NCBI GenBank assembly: GCA_951812975.1
Contig: CATOTC010000001.1
Coordinates: 620,001 to 684,000, forward strand
From: an uncultured Acidimicrobiales bacterium
Lineage (GTDB): Bacteria > Actinomycetota > Acidimicrobiia > Acidimicrobiales > Aldehydirespiratoraceae
Length of the DNA stretch: 64,000 nt
Direction of reading: 5' to 3'
Under the pieces are notes generated by a model. That model saw nothing but the letters and a program-made list of their open reading frames with translations. It searched no databases and was not told the origin of the DNA. The stretch's first letter is position 1, and each line of letters opens with the position of its first letter. A program made the translations under genes and the position numbers. Below are positions 16,633 to 25,503 of the stretch, piece by piece.

Positions 16633-16923
16633 TCAGGTCTCGATCAGCAGACGTATGCGGTCGGCATAGGCCTGGGTGTTCTCGTAGCGGCGGCTTCCAT
16701 GAGGCCGGCGGCCCGAACCACACCGCGCTTGGACACGAACGGCAGCATCGCCAGGCGCACCCTGGCTGACTATCCCGTACAGCTTGATCTTGTCGCCGTT
16801 GGGGAGTTCCCGGTCGACCGCCACCACATCGTCGAGTTGCAGGTGGTGTCCGGGGCCGAGTGCCACCCAGAACTCCAGTGGCGTAGCATCATCGGTGCCG
16901 AGAACCCGTCCCACGCCATTCAC
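16633..16923 (-). pseudogene. HerA-like ATPase, N-terminal remnant
   Basis: From GTG 16923 the minus strand reads NGVGRVLGTDDATPLEFWVA, LQLDDVVAVDRELPNGDKI and KLYGIVSQ, the HAS-barrel start of actinobacterial HerA-like DNA translocases. Homology fades after about 16780; the remaining codons to the stop at 16633 look unrelated, and no Walker motif follows. The frame also opens far upstream, antisense to the sulfatase gene, which is a shadow. HerA pairs with NurA in end resection, and a broken nurA-like gene lies at 1190-2105. This remnant fills the 355-base gap between potD and the sulfatase gene. Confidence 0.6.
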
Positions 16924-16941
16924 GAGCCTGACTGTACAACC

Positions 16942-18411
16942 ATGCGCATCCTCTATATCGACATCGACACCCTGCGGTCCGACCATCTCGGATGCGCTGG
17001 ATATCACCGCAATACCACGCCCAACATCGACGCGATCGCCGCCAACGGAGTGCGTTTCGCCAACGTGTACGCCTCCGACGTGCCGTGCCTGCCCAGCCGG
17101 ACAGCGCTGATCTCGGGCATGTTCGGGATCCGCAACGGGGTGGTGAACCACGGCGGCGTCGCCGCTGAGTTGCGCCCCGAGGGTCCCGGGCGGCATTTTA
17201 TCGGGACTTTCGCCTCCAATTCGTGGGCATCGAAGTTCTATTACGCCGGTTACCACACCGCTTCGATCTCCAGTTTCCCTTTCCGGCACTCTGCGGGCTG
17301 GTGGAACCACGGGTTCATGGAGGCGCTCAACCTGATGCGCGGCATGGGCGGCGAACGGGCTGACGAGGTACTGCCCGGCGCGCACAAGTGGATCGCCGAG
17401 AACGGTCGCAAAGAGAACTGGTTCCTGCACGTTCACCTCTGGGATCCGCACACGCCGTACAACACTCCCGATGGGTACGGCAACCCGTTCGCCGGCGATC
17501 CGATCGCGCGGTGGCACACCGAGGAGGTCCGTGAGCGCAACTGGGGTCTGGCGGGGCCTCATTCTGCGCAGGAACCGTGGGGGTTTGAGCCCAACGAGTG
17601 GGGGCCGCCCGGGCCGCGCCAACCGGACGACGGGTCGTCGATGGACAACATCAAGGGCATCATCGACGGCTACGACGTGGGGATCCGCTACGCCGACGAT
17701 GCCGTGGGAAGTCTGCTCGACCAGCTCGCCGGACTCGGAGTGCTGGAAGACACCGCCGTGCTGGTCTCATCGGATCATGGTGAGGCGTTCGGTGAGCTCG
17801 GTGTGTACGCGGACCACCAGGGTGCCGACGAGGCGACCTGTCACATCCCCTCGGTGCTGTCGTGGCCGGGTCTTGACCCCGGGGTGTTCAACGGGCTGCT
17901 GTATCACCTTGACGTGGGCGCCACCATCGTTGAGTTGGCAGGGATATTGCTGCCGCTCCATTGGGACGGGCGCAGCGTTGCCGGCGAACTGCGGGCCGGG
18001 ACTGAAGCAGGCCGCGAGCATCTGGTTGTGTCGCAGGGAGCATGGTCGGCGCAGCGCGGGGTCCGCTTCGGCGATCACCTGTATCTGCGGACCTGGCACG
18101 ACGGCTACCACCCCCATTGGAACGAGGAGATGCTCTTCGACATCGCTCGTGATCCCCACGAGGTCGACGATCTCGTTGCGGGCGGTGAGGATCTGTCGGT
18201 TGCGGCGCAGGGGCGGGAGTTGTTGGCGGCTTGGACGGACGAACAGATGGCGCGCAGCTACAGCCCGGTCGATCCGATGGAGATCGTCCTGTCCGAGGGC
18301 GGGCCCTACCACTGCCGGGGCCGGTTGCCTTCCTATCTTGAGCGGTTGCGTGCGACCGGCCGCTCCGCCTGGGCCGACGTCCTCGAACAGCGCCACCCCG
18401 ACGAGCTGTGA
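16942..18411 (+). CDS. Sulfatase (formylglycine-dependent, alkaline-phosphatase fold)
   Basis: A 489-residue sulfatase. ATG 16942 gives MRILYIDIDTLRSDHLGCAG, with the metal-binding aspartates D7 and D9. C49 in DVPCLPSRTALISG is the C-x-P-S-R site whose Cys becomes formylglycine. HVHLWDPHTPYN and LVSSDHGEAFGELG carry further metal ligands. It hydrolyses a sulfate or phosphonate ester; substrate unknown, and no maturase gene is in the window. No signal peptide is seen. The open frame extends upstream to 16699 but that part is antisense to the HerA remnant and was left out. Confidence 0.85.
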   Translation: MRILYIDIDTLRSDHLGCAGYHRNTTPNIDAIAANGVRFANVYASDVPCLPSRTALISGMFGIRNGVVNHGGVAAELRPEGPGRHFIGTFASNSWASKFYYAGYHTASISSFPFRHSAGWWNHGFMEALNLMRGMGGERADEVLPGAHKWIAENGRKENWFLHVHLWDPHTPYNTPDGYGNPFAGDPIARWHTEEVRERNWGLAGPHSAQEPWGFEPNEWGPPGPRQPDDGSSMDNIKGIIDGYDVGIRYADDAVGSLLDQLAGLGVLEDTAVLVSSDHGEAFGELGVYADHQGADEATCHIPSVLSWPGLDPGVFNGLLYHLDVGATIVELAGILLPLHWDGRSVAGELRAGTEAGREHLVVSQGAWSAQRGVRFGDHLYLRTWHDGYHPHWNEEMLFDIARDPHEVDDLVAGGEDLSVAAQGRELLAAWTDEQMARSYSPVDPMEIVLSEGGPYHCRGRLPSYLERLRATGRSAWADVLEQRHPDEL

Positions 18412-18426
18412 AGCCGATCTCTAGAT

Positions 18427-18453
18427 ATATTTCATAAACTTATATTGTATATC
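18427..18453 (+). promoter_or_regulatory. AT-rich conserved upstream element, copy A
   Basis: ATATTTCATAAACTTATATT followed by GTATATC, 16 bases after the sulfatase stop and 55 bases before the ATG of the small membrane/coiled-coil gene. The element at 36793-36819, upstream of the paralogous gene, matches 23 of 27 bases and sits 54 bases before its ATG. Its AT content contrasts sharply with the surroundings, and TATATT or TATATC could serve as a -10 box. Likely a dedicated promoter or operator. Confidence 0.6.
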
Positions 18454-18481
18454 AATTCACCCCTGACCAGTCTCAGGGAGC

Positions 18482-18724
18482 ATGGAAGCGGACGCCATCG
18501 CCCAACTCGTCACCCTGTTGATGGTCGGCCTGGGAATCGTCTGGCACCAACAACGCAGCACCGACAAACTCCGCGACGACTTCAACACAGCCAACCGCCA
18601 GTTGCGTCGGGACCACGACACACTCAGAGAAGCCATCGTTCAGATCGGGCAAAGACTCGCGCGCATCGAAGGCTTCCCGGGGATCGGCTTTCCCTCCGCT
18701 CCCGACGAGTCCACGAGCACCTAA
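18482..18724 (+). CDS. Small membrane-anchored coiled-coil protein, copy A (unknown function)
   Basis: An 80-residue protein of unrecognised function. Residues 5-21 (AIAQLVTLLMVGLGIVW) form one membrane helix, followed by HQQRSTDKLRDDFNTANRQL and a coiled coil to about residue 60, then GQRLARIEGFPGIGFPS. The same plan (VQLVTVVVAAMAIVWHQQR, coiled coil, GQRLARIEGYLGIGMP) occurs in the protein at 36847-37209, so the two are paralogs; this copy has about one 11-residue unit where the other has four. The membrane anchor plus helical stalk would place a helix in the cytoplasm or outside; topology cannot be told. Confidence 0.7.
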   Translation: MEADAIAQLVTLLMVGLGIVWHQQRSTDKLRDDFNTANRQLRRDHDTLREAIVQIGQRLARIEGFPGIGFPSAPDESTST

Positions 18725-18780
18725 CCGCGCCGAGAACTGCTCGCCGGATCAAGCGGTGTGATCAACCGGTTGCAGCAGGC

Positions 18781-19905
18781 TTAGAGGGTGACTACTTCGG
18801 TGGTGACATGCTCGGGGTCGGACTCGGGAAGCAAGTAGCGCCAGAAGATCGAGCCCCGCCGGTGGGAGTCGGTGTCGAGCCAGTTGGGGTGGCCGGGATC
18901 CTCGGCGCATACCCAGATCTCGAAGCTGCCGTCGTCGTTGAAAGCGATCTGTTCGGCGTTGAGCGATGAGTTTCTGTTGCGATATTCCAGAGTCTGCATA
19001 TGAGAGTTCCAGAGCATGACGTTGACGAACGGCCCCGCCGGCAGGATCCCACGCATCACCAGAGCCTGACCAGGTTCAAGTTCCCAGCGAGTCATCGCGT
19101 AATGGATGTCGGCCGCACCCGGCACCGGCAATCCTGAGTCCCTGAAACTGAACGGTTTGGGTAGCTCGTTGGGCACATCGGACACGAAGGGCACACCCGA
19201 ACCGCTGCCGAAGGTGCCCTGTCCAACCGTCACCTGACGCAGAAAGGCGATCCCCTCGTTCATCCGACCGGCAATGAACTCGTCGCTCAGCGGTGGCGGC
19301 GGCGAGACTACATCAAGGCACTCGATCTCGATGTCGACATGGACCTCACTGTCGTTCTGGGCCGACAACGGCAACTGGAAGTAGCCACGCACTATCACCG
19401 CAATCGTGTCGGGTTCCAGCTTCAACCAATCCCCACCCTCGGCATCGGCGGGGTCGGCGCTGAGGGTCAGGCTGTAGGTGCCGTCCTCGGCCACGGTCAG
19501 GTCCCGGTCGTTGACATCGCCCCGCAGCGGTCCTGCCATCCCGCCGTCGTCGGCCGGCGCGTGCAGCGTGAACGATGTGTAGCACTCCTTGCCGATTCGG
19601 CCGCTGACCCGGTACTTTCTGGTCCCGTCGATACGGGCGTAGTGATAGATCGCATCGGGATTGTCGCCTTGAAGCTTGCGACCCGGATCCACGATTCCAA
19701 CAAATCGCGGATACTCAGGCTGCGCCTCCCAGTACAGCTCCGACATCGCAGAGAGCATCTGACCGACGTAACGAAACGCCTCAACCTGTTCAAGTGGCTC
19801 AGCCCATCGAGCGGAATCGAGAATGTAACCGTCGCGGATCTCGGTCAGGGCCGTGATCAGGTCGTCGAGTGCGGCAGTTGCCTGTGGTGTGGGGTTATCG
19901 CTCAT
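18781..19905 (-). CDS. DUF1214 domain protein, copy 1
   Basis: A 374-residue protein whose C-terminal region (ALVMRGILPAGPFVNVMLWN, LNAEQIAFNDDGSFEIWVCA, PNWLDTDSHRRGSIFWRYL) is a DUF1214 domain, a beta-rich fold of unknown chemistry often found with DUF1254. A middle part, IYHYARIDGTRKYRVSGRIG followed by YTSFTLHAP, matches a similar stretch in the paralog at 60180-61289. No signal peptide. It is transcribed away from the DUF35/thiolase pair, and the 19-base gap to that gene must hold both promoters or they overlap the coding starts. Confidence 0.72.
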   Translation of the reverse strand: MSDNPTPQATAALDDLITALTEIRDGYILDSARWAEPLEQVEAFRYVGQMLSAMSELYWEAQPEYPRFVGIVDPGRKLQGDNPDAIYHYARIDGTRKYRVSGRIGKECYTSFTLHAPADDGGMAGPLRGDVNDRDLTVAEDGTYSLTLSADPADAEGGDWLKLEPDTIAVIVRGYFQLPLSAQNDSEVHVDIEIECLDVVSPPPPLSDEFIAGRMNEGIAFLRQVTVGQGTFGSGSGVPFVSDVPNELPKPFSFRDSGLPVPGAADIHYAMTRWELEPGQALVMRGILPAGPFVNVMLWNSHMQTLEYRNRNSSLNAEQIAFNDDGSFEIWVCAEDPGHPNWLDTDSHRRGSIFWRYLLPESDPEHVTTEVVTL

Positions 19906-19924
19906 CCGCGCATAATGTCACGCG

Positions 19925-20467
19925 GTGGCCGATCCCAACCAATCCGAACAGAAACCCGCCGATGGTGACTTGAGCGACGCGGAACTTCTCGAACTGTTCG
20001 CGGGCCATGGCGTGTACCGCGACAACGCAGCCCAGTACCGGGGCCGACTCGACGGTCAGTTGCTGATCAATCGCTGCGCAGACTGCGCCCGCTATCACCA
20101 GCCCCCGAGGCCGATGTGTCCGAACTGTTGGTCGTTCGACGTTGTTCCGACACCAGTGAGCGGCCGCGGCACGATCCACCTGCTCATGTACCTTCATGCG
20201 GGGCCTCCGGCTGACGGTGTCGACTACCACAACGGTGGCCATCCCGTAGTCGTGGTTGAACTCGAAGAACAGGAACACCTGCGAGTGACCGGGACCGTTC
20301 ACGAGTTCGGCCCCAACGAGCCGTCCATCGGTGACGCCGTCGAACTCGACTTCCTCGATAGAGGCGGTGCGCCGATAGTGGCCTTCCGGCCCAGCCACCC
20401 GACCGAGCTCAACCACCCGACCAAGCCAGACCAGCCGAGCCTGCAAGAGCACCGGAGCCAGGACTGA
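19925..20467 (+). CDS. DUF35 OB-fold zinc-ribbon protein, partner of thiolase
   Basis: A 180-residue protein from GTG 19925. Rubredoxin-like zinc ribbon: INRCADCARYHQPPRPMCPN with a fourth Cys just after (C-x2-C ... C-x2-C), then an OB-fold (GRGTIHLLMYLHAG, HPVVVVELEEQEHLRVTGTV). DUF35 proteins bind thiolase-like partners and act on acyl-CoA or steroid side chains, as in the Ltp2-DUF35 aldolase. It sits directly before, and overlaps (TGATG), the thiolase gene, so the two are almost surely one complex. Confidence 0.85.
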   Translation: MADPNQSEQKPADGDLSDAELLELFAGHGVYRDNAAQYRGRLDGQLLINRCADCARYHQPPRPMCPNCWSFDVVPTPVSGRGTIHLLMYLHAGPPADGVDYHNGGHPVVVVELEEQEHLRVTGTVHEFGPNEPSIGDAVELDFLDRGGAPIVAFRPSHPTELNHPTKPDQPSLQEHRSQD

Positions 20468-21630
20468 TGGCCAGATCGCCAATGAAAGATCAGATCGCCA
20501 TCGTAGGCGTCGGCTCGACCGGATTCAGTCGCGGTGACCGCTCACCGTTGTCACTGGCTCTCGAGGCTTCCACCGCGGCGATCCGTGATGCGGGCCTCAC
20601 CGCCGCAGACATCGACGGTGTGGTAGCCACCGCGGAAGCAGGCGCCGCCAGCGCACCCTTGGTGGTTTCTTCGTTGGGACTCACCGAGGTTTCACACCAC
20701 AGCCGTCCCGCCCCGCTGATCATGTTCTCCCTGCTCGACGCAGCCCAAGCCGTGTTCGCAGGAACTGCCGATCATGTGCTGATCGTCACGCCGGTGATGA
20801 TGTCATCGTGGAATTCGCGGCGAGCAACCCAGGATCCCTGGCGGCGCGGCGCCCGCAGCAGCATCCTCCCCGTTCCCGAAGACTCAGCCAACGCCAACGC
20901 CTACGCCACCTGGGCGGGCCGCTACATGCACGAGTTCGGCGCGTCGAAAGACCCGTTCGCTCGGATCGCCGTCAATTCGCGGAGCAACGCCGCGGCCAAC
21001 GAACTCGCGGCGATGCGCAAACCCCTTTCGTTCGACGAGTATCACGCCGGTCGCATGATCCGTACCCCGCTCAACATGTTCGACATGGACTACCCCGCCG
21101 ACGGTGCCGACGCCTTCGTGGTCACCACCGCGCAGCGGGCGGCGCAACTCCCGCAACCCCCGGTACTGATCCACGCTGCCACGACCGGTGTTTACGGCAA
21201 GAACACCGAAGACCAACTCCCCAGCCTCAAGCGCCACGGCCAGCATGTCGTGGTCGACCATCTCAAAGCTCGATCCGATCTTTGGATCGACGATGTCGAC
21301 CTGTTCTATCCCTATGAGGGATTCACGATCATCGCATTGAGCTGGCTTGAGAACTGCGGGTTCTGCGAAATGGGCGGAGCCGAGCGATACCTGGCCGAGC
21401 ACTGGAATGATGAACGCCAGCGGATCGAGATAGACGGTCGGATCCCGCTCAACACCCACGGCGGATCTCTGTCCGAAGGCGCCACACGGGGAACCGGTCA
21501 CCTGCGTGAGGCAGTGATTCAGTTGCGCGGTCAGGCTGGCGCACGCCAGGTTGAAGGTGCCAAGGTTGCACTGGTGACTCCCGGGGGTTTCTTCTTCAAC
21601 TCCCAAGGTGCGATTCTGAGATCGGCCTGA
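20467..21630 (+). CDS. Thiolase-superfamily protein lacking the usual nucleophilic Cys (Ltp2-like)
   Basis: A 387-residue thiolase fold: QIAIVGVGSTGFSRGDRSPL at the start, DIDGVVATAEAGAA, and near the end NTHGGSLSEGATRGTGHLRE. The loop that holds the catalytic Cys in degradative thiolases here reads HHSRPAPLIMFSLLDAAQAV, with no Cys. Members without it, such as Ltp2, act as retro-aldolases with a DUF35 partner, which is encoded just upstream. M1 or M6 could be the start; 20467 is kept because of the stop/start overlap. Reaction is inferred from this pairing. Confidence 0.78.
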   Translation: MARSPMKDQIAIVGVGSTGFSRGDRSPLSLALEASTAAIRDAGLTAADIDGVVATAEAGAASAPLVVSSLGLTEVSHHSRPAPLIMFSLLDAAQAVFAGTADHVLIVTPVMMSSWNSRRATQDPWRRGARSSILPVPEDSANANAYATWAGRYMHEFGASKDPFARIAVNSRSNAAANELAAMRKPLSFDEYHAGRMIRTPLNMFDMDYPADGADAFVVTTAQRAAQLPQPPVLIHAATTGVYGKNTEDQLPSLKRHGQHVVVDHLKARSDLWIDDVDLFYPYEGFTIIALSWLENCGFCEMGGAERYLAEHWNDERQRIEIDGRIPLNTHGGSLSEGATRGTGHLREAVIQLRGQAGARQVEGAKVALVTPGGFFFNSQGAILRSA

Positions 21631-21670
21631 GAAACCAGCCAGAACCGCAAACAAAGAAAAGGGGGGCGCC

Positions 21671-22978
21671 ATGAAAGCCGAGGACATGATCCTCATAAGC
21701 GTCGACGATCACATCTGCGAACCCGCCGACATGTTCGACGCCCATGTACCAGCCGCCTACAAGGGCCGAGCGCCGCGCGTCGAAACCGACGAGAACGGCC
21801 ATCAGCAGTGGTGGTACGGCGAGGCGATGGGGCGCAACCTGGGTTTGAACGCCGTTGCGGGCAAACCGCCGTCGATGTTCAACATCAACCCCAGTCGCTT
21901 CGATGAGATGCGCCCGGGATGCTACGACGTTGACGAGCGCGTCCGTGACATGTCCGCGGGAGGCCAACTCGCGGGCCTCAACTTCCCGAACTGGACCGGG
22001 TTCGCCGGCCAGGTTCTGAGCGAAGGTCCCGACCGTGACTTGAACCTCGTGATGATCCGCGCCTACAACGACTGGCATGTCGACGAGTGGTGCGGCAGCT
22101 ATCCCGACCGGTTCATTCCCTGCGGGATGGTGCCCCTTTGGGATGCCGACCTGGCTGCAGCCGAGGTTCGCCGCCTGGCCGCCAAGGGCGTGCGGGCAAT
22201 CACCTTCTCAGAGAATCCGGCGGCGCTGGGAGTGCCGTCGATGCACTCAGGTTTCTGGGATCCGCTGTTCGCCGCCTGCAACGATGAGGGCGTGGTCATC
22301 TGCTGTCATATCGGGTCGTCGTCGAAGGGGATGAACACTTCATTCGATGCTCCGCCCCCGGTCCCGATCACTCTGTCGCCGTTGAGCACGATGTACACCA
22401 TGGGCGATCTGCTGTGGGCCGACATCTGGCATCGCTTTCCGGACTTGAAGTTCGCTCTGAGCGAGGGAGACATCGGCTGGATCCCCTATCTGCTGCAACG
22501 GGCCGACCATGTGCAGCGCCGACATCAGGGCTGGACCGGACACGAATTCCCGGCAGGCATGGATCTGGCCAGCGATATCTTCCACCGTCACATGCTGTGC
22601 TGTTTCATCGAGGATCCGGTCGGCGTGGCGCTGATCGACCAGTTCAACATCGATCATGTCTGTTGGGAGTCGGACTTCCCGCACAGCGACAGTTCCTGGC
22701 CCAACGCCCCCGAGAGCCTCGAATCGTGCTTCGCCGGGGTCAGCGACGAGATAGTTGACAAGGTCACCCACCTCAACGCCATGGAACAGTTCGGGTTCGA
22801 CCCGTTCTCAGTGCGACCCCGAGAACAGTGCACCGCAGCGGCGCTGCGCGCCGAGGCGGCCGACGTCGACACAGTCACCCACCTGGGGCATGAACCCGAC
22901 GACACCGATCTTGCATACTGGCAAGCGCTCACCACCCGGGGTCTGAAACCGCCTCAGGCACAGCCCGCCAAGTCGTAA
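21671..22978 (+). CDS. PF04909 amidohydrolase, copy 1
   Basis: A 435-residue TIM-barrel metal-dependent hydrolase. ILISVDDHICEPADMFDAHV gives the N-terminal metal strand (DDH), GVVICCHIGSSSKG the middle His, and DHVCWESDFPHSDSSWPNAP the C-terminal acidic site (E-S-D-F-P-H). This is the family of 2-amino-3-carboxymuconate-semialdehyde decarboxylase and related decarboxylases/hydrolases. It follows the thiolase gene by 40 bases with a G-rich ribosome-binding site, so it probably belongs to the same catabolic operon. The C-terminal 60 residues (EQCTAAALRAEAADVDT) look like a linker. The 170 bases after it show nothing recognised. Confidence 0.82.
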   Translation: MKAEDMILISVDDHICEPADMFDAHVPAAYKGRAPRVETDENGHQQWWYGEAMGRNLGLNAVAGKPPSMFNINPSRFDEMRPGCYDVDERVRDMSAGGQLAGLNFPNWTGFAGQVLSEGPDRDLNLVMIRAYNDWHVDEWCGSYPDRFIPCGMVPLWDADLAAAEVRRLAAKGVRAITFSENPAALGVPSMHSGFWDPLFAACNDEGVVICCHIGSSSKGMNTSFDAPPPVPITLSPLSTMYTMGDLLWADIWHRFPDLKFALSEGDIGWIPYLLQRADHVQRRHQGWTGHEFPAGMDLASDIFHRHMLCCFIEDPVGVALIDQFNIDHVCWESDFPHSDSSWPNAPESLESCFAGVSDEIVDKVTHLNAMEQFGFDPFSVRPREQCTAAALRAEAADVDTVTHLGHEPDDTDLAYWQALTTRGLKPPQAQPAKS

Positions 22979-23150
22979 CGTCACCGCCCGGGGGCGCCAC
23001 CCCTTCTGCACCGCGGAACAGCGCACTATGGCAGCCATCGGTACGCCGAGGACCGGTTCCGTGACGATCTAGTGCGGCCAGGCCCGGCCCGCAGAGTTCT
23101 TGCGCTGTCACGACTAGGAGCTGTCGCTCTCGGTCACGAGCCGATCGTCG

Positions 23151-24875
23151 CTACACGTCGCGCCCGCCGGGCACCTCGACGGTGATGGTGTCGCGACCGC
23201 TGCGCAACACGACGCCGGGCCGCGCGCCCGTGTCGGTGCCGTCGCGCACGATCTCGACGCCGTTCGCGAATACGTGGTCGATCCCGGTGGCATCGGCGTA
23301 GAGGCGCCCAGCGCCCGCCGGCAGGTCGTACTTCGTGTACGTCGCGCCGAGTCCCACGGTCTCGGCGTCGAAGACCACGACATCTGCGTGACAACCCTCC
23401 TCCAGCCGGCCCCGGTCACGGAGTCCGTAGAGCTGCGCAGGGACGTCCGTCAACTGGCGGATCGCCTCCTCCATCGTGATCAGGGCGCGCTCACGCACGC
23501 CCTCACCGAGCACCACTGTCGAGAATGCGAAGGTGTCGATCATGTCGAGGTGGGCACCGGCGTCCGACGCGCCGATGACCGTGCGGTCGTCCTGCCAGAG
23601 TTCGCCTCGAATTCGCCAGGTCTCGTCGTCGGTGCCCGCCGCCTGCGGCATGAAGTAGGTCTGCAGACCGTCGGCCACGGCAATGTCGATCATTGCGTCG
23701 AAAGGCTCCTTCCCTTCCTGGAGCGCGATGTCGCCGACGCTGCGGCCGCGGTACTTCGCCAGCGACTCGTCCTGGACCTGGTCGATCGTGAAGTTGCTCC
23801 AGTTCGCCATCCTGTGCATCGGCGAGGTCGGGTTCTGGGCGTCCTGTTCGAAGTGCCTGCGTTTGGCGGGGTCGTTCAGGAAGTCCAGCTTCTCCTGTTT
23901 GGAGAGCCTGAAGAAGGGCGCCCAGTTGTGGAACGCGTCGAACACGAATCCCGAGTCGAGGTTGATCCGGATCGTCATCGGCTGGGGAACGGTCAAGGCG
24001 ATGACTTCAGCCCCGCGGGCGCGGGCGAGGTCGGTCGCTGCGAGCTGTCGTTGTGTGCTGGCGGTGTTGTTGGAGCTGGGCGCCATGACGTTCCAGTTGA
24101 CTGGCCGGTTCGCCGCCAGTGAGAGGTCTGCCATGTACTGCGCCTCCTCCTCCCCCCAGCCGACGCCCGGCAGGAACTCGACCGTCGTCCCCTCGAAGTC
24201 GCGCACCTGGCGTGCCAGGGTCAGCATCTCGTCTCTGGTGGCATGGCGGGAGGGGACGGGATTGCCCTCGAAGTCGTTGTGTGTGGCTGAGATAGTGGAC
24301 GAGAAACCGAAGCCGCCCTCGGCCAGCGAGGCTCGGAGCAACTCCACCATCTGCGCAAGCTCTTCGTCGGTCGCCTCGTGGCCGACTGCCCGCTCGCCCA
24401 TCACCGTGCGCCGAATCGCCGAGTGGCCGACCATGAAGCCGGCGTTCACCGCGAGCGTGCCCTCAAGTTGGTCGAGGTACTCGCCGAACGACTGCCAGTT
24501 CCATGGGACCCCCTGTTCGAGGCTCTCAAGCGGCATCCCCTCGACACGCGAGAGCATCTTCATCAGGTACGGACCCGCCTCCGGAGAGAGGGGAGCGATC
24601 GAGAAGCCGCAGTTTCCGCCGACCACGCTCGTCACGCCGTGGTAGGGCGACGGCGAGAGCGTCCCGTCCCAGAAGGCCTGCGCGTCGTAGTGCGTGTGAA
24701 CGTCTACGAAGCCGGGCGACACGATCCTGCCTGTGGCGTCGATCGTCTCTTGGGCCTCCTCGTCGACAGCACCGACCGCGACGATCCGTCCGTCACGGAT
24801 GCCGAGGTCCGTTTGTCGGGCCGCGCCCCCGGTCCCGTCGACTATGGTTCCGCCTCGGATGACGATATCCAACAT
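23151..24875 (-). CDS. D-aminoacylase/N-acyl-D-amino-acid deacylase family amidohydrolase
   Basis: A 574-residue protein from ATG 24875 (MLDIVIRGGTIVDGTGGAAR). GFVDVHTHYDAQAFWDGTLS holds the H-x-H zinc site; VVGGNCGFSIAPLSPEAG and GASDAGAHLDMIDTF are typical of the DAN/D-aminoacylase branch, and the end ADVVVFDAETVGLG is the small beta domain. These enzymes hydrolyse N-acyl amino acids or related amides. Upstream residues (10) in the open frame were rejected since GGGGGC precedes ATG 24875 at usual spacing. It is convergent with the amidohydrolase gene on its left. Confidence 0.8.
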   Translation of the reverse strand: MLDIVIRGGTIVDGTGGAARQTDLGIRDGRIVAVGAVDEEAQETIDATGRIVSPGFVDVHTHYDAQAFWDGTLSPSPYHGVTSVVGGNCGFSIAPLSPEAGPYLMKMLSRVEGMPLESLEQGVPWNWQSFGEYLDQLEGTLAVNAGFMVGHSAIRRTVMGERAVGHEATDEELAQMVELLRASLAEGGFGFSSTISATHNDFEGNPVPSRHATRDEMLTLARQVRDFEGTTVEFLPGVGWGEEEAQYMADLSLAANRPVNWNVMAPSSNNTASTQRQLAATDLARARGAEVIALTVPQPMTIRINLDSGFVFDAFHNWAPFFRLSKQEKLDFLNDPAKRRHFEQDAQNPTSPMHRMANWSNFTIDQVQDESLAKYRGRSVGDIALQEGKEPFDAMIDIAVADGLQTYFMPQAAGTDDETWRIRGELWQDDRTVIGASDAGAHLDMIDTFAFSTVVLGEGVRERALITMEEAIRQLTDVPAQLYGLRDRGRLEEGCHADVVVFDAETVGLGATYTKYDLPAGAGRLYADATGIDHVFANGVEIVRDGTDTGARPGVVLRSGRDTITVEVPGGRDV

Positions 24876-25020
24876 GTGAGCCCCCAGAGTGCTCCGTCTC
24901 CGCAACCGTGCGGTCAGCGGCGGTCGCCGCCGAACGGGATTATGCCACAGCCGGGTTTGTCGACCCTTTTCGGAGTTCTCGCGTTGGCGCGCGCCGACTC
25001 GGGATCAACCGGATTCCGGC

Positions 25021-25443
25021 TCAGCTCTCGACGAACTCGGCGAGGCGCCGTCGGAACATCCACCGGCCGTCGCTCACAACGAAGTCATCGAGATACCGCC
25101 CAACGACGAGAATGCCGCCGTCGGACCCGGCTGCCACGTACATGAAGTCGCTCCAACCCTTGGCAGACCCGTCCTCCCCGACTTCGATGACGGTGTTGTA
25201 GGTCACATGCTGCGCCGGGGGCGCGATCGCCGCAGTCGCCCCGACCTTCTCGCGGATCTGCTCACGACCCACGGCTGCGATGCCCGGCGCCCGGAATTCC
25301 GCGCTCTCCACGAAGAGGTCGCAGTAGTCGTCGACTCTCCCTTGGTCGTAACAGTGGCAGTACCGCGCGACCAGGTTGCGAATCTCAAGTTCGGCGGCCA
25401 CCCGCTGCATGTCCGTCATCTCGCCACCCGTCGCACTACCCAT
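25021..25443 (-). CDS. SnoaL/NTF2-like polyketide-cyclase-fold protein
   Basis: A 140-residue cone-fold protein: LEIRNLVARYCHCYDQGRVD, YCDLFVESAEFRAPG, HVTYNTVIEV and GRYLDDFVVSDGRWMFRRRL. The H/Y-D-x-G-x-V-D motif in the first helix and R-W-x-F near the end are typical of the SnoaL_4 group, which includes dehydratases and isomerases of ring compounds. M9 is another possible start. It precedes acyl-CoA dehydrogenase genes on the same strand but a 60-base gap separates them. Confidence 0.75.
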   Translation of the reverse strand: MGSATGGEMTDMQRVAAELEIRNLVARYCHCYDQGRVDDYCDLFVESAEFRAPGIAAVGREQIREKVGATAAIAPPAQHVTYNTVIEVGEDGSAKGWSDFMYVAAGSDGGILVVGRYLDDFVVSDGRWMFRRRLAEFVES

Positions 25444-25503
25444 GGGAACCTACCACCAAGGACCACGACACGACCGACCACGACGCCTTGCTTGATACGC
25501 GCG

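Noticed and set aside
16924..17622. Long minus-strand open frame across the sulfatase gene
   Set aside because: Antisense shadow of a gene with clear sulfatase motifs; only the part below 16923 shows HerA-like text.
23274..24645. Several long plus-strand frames opposite the D-aminoacylase-like gene
   Set aside because: No family features; typical high-GC antisense frames.
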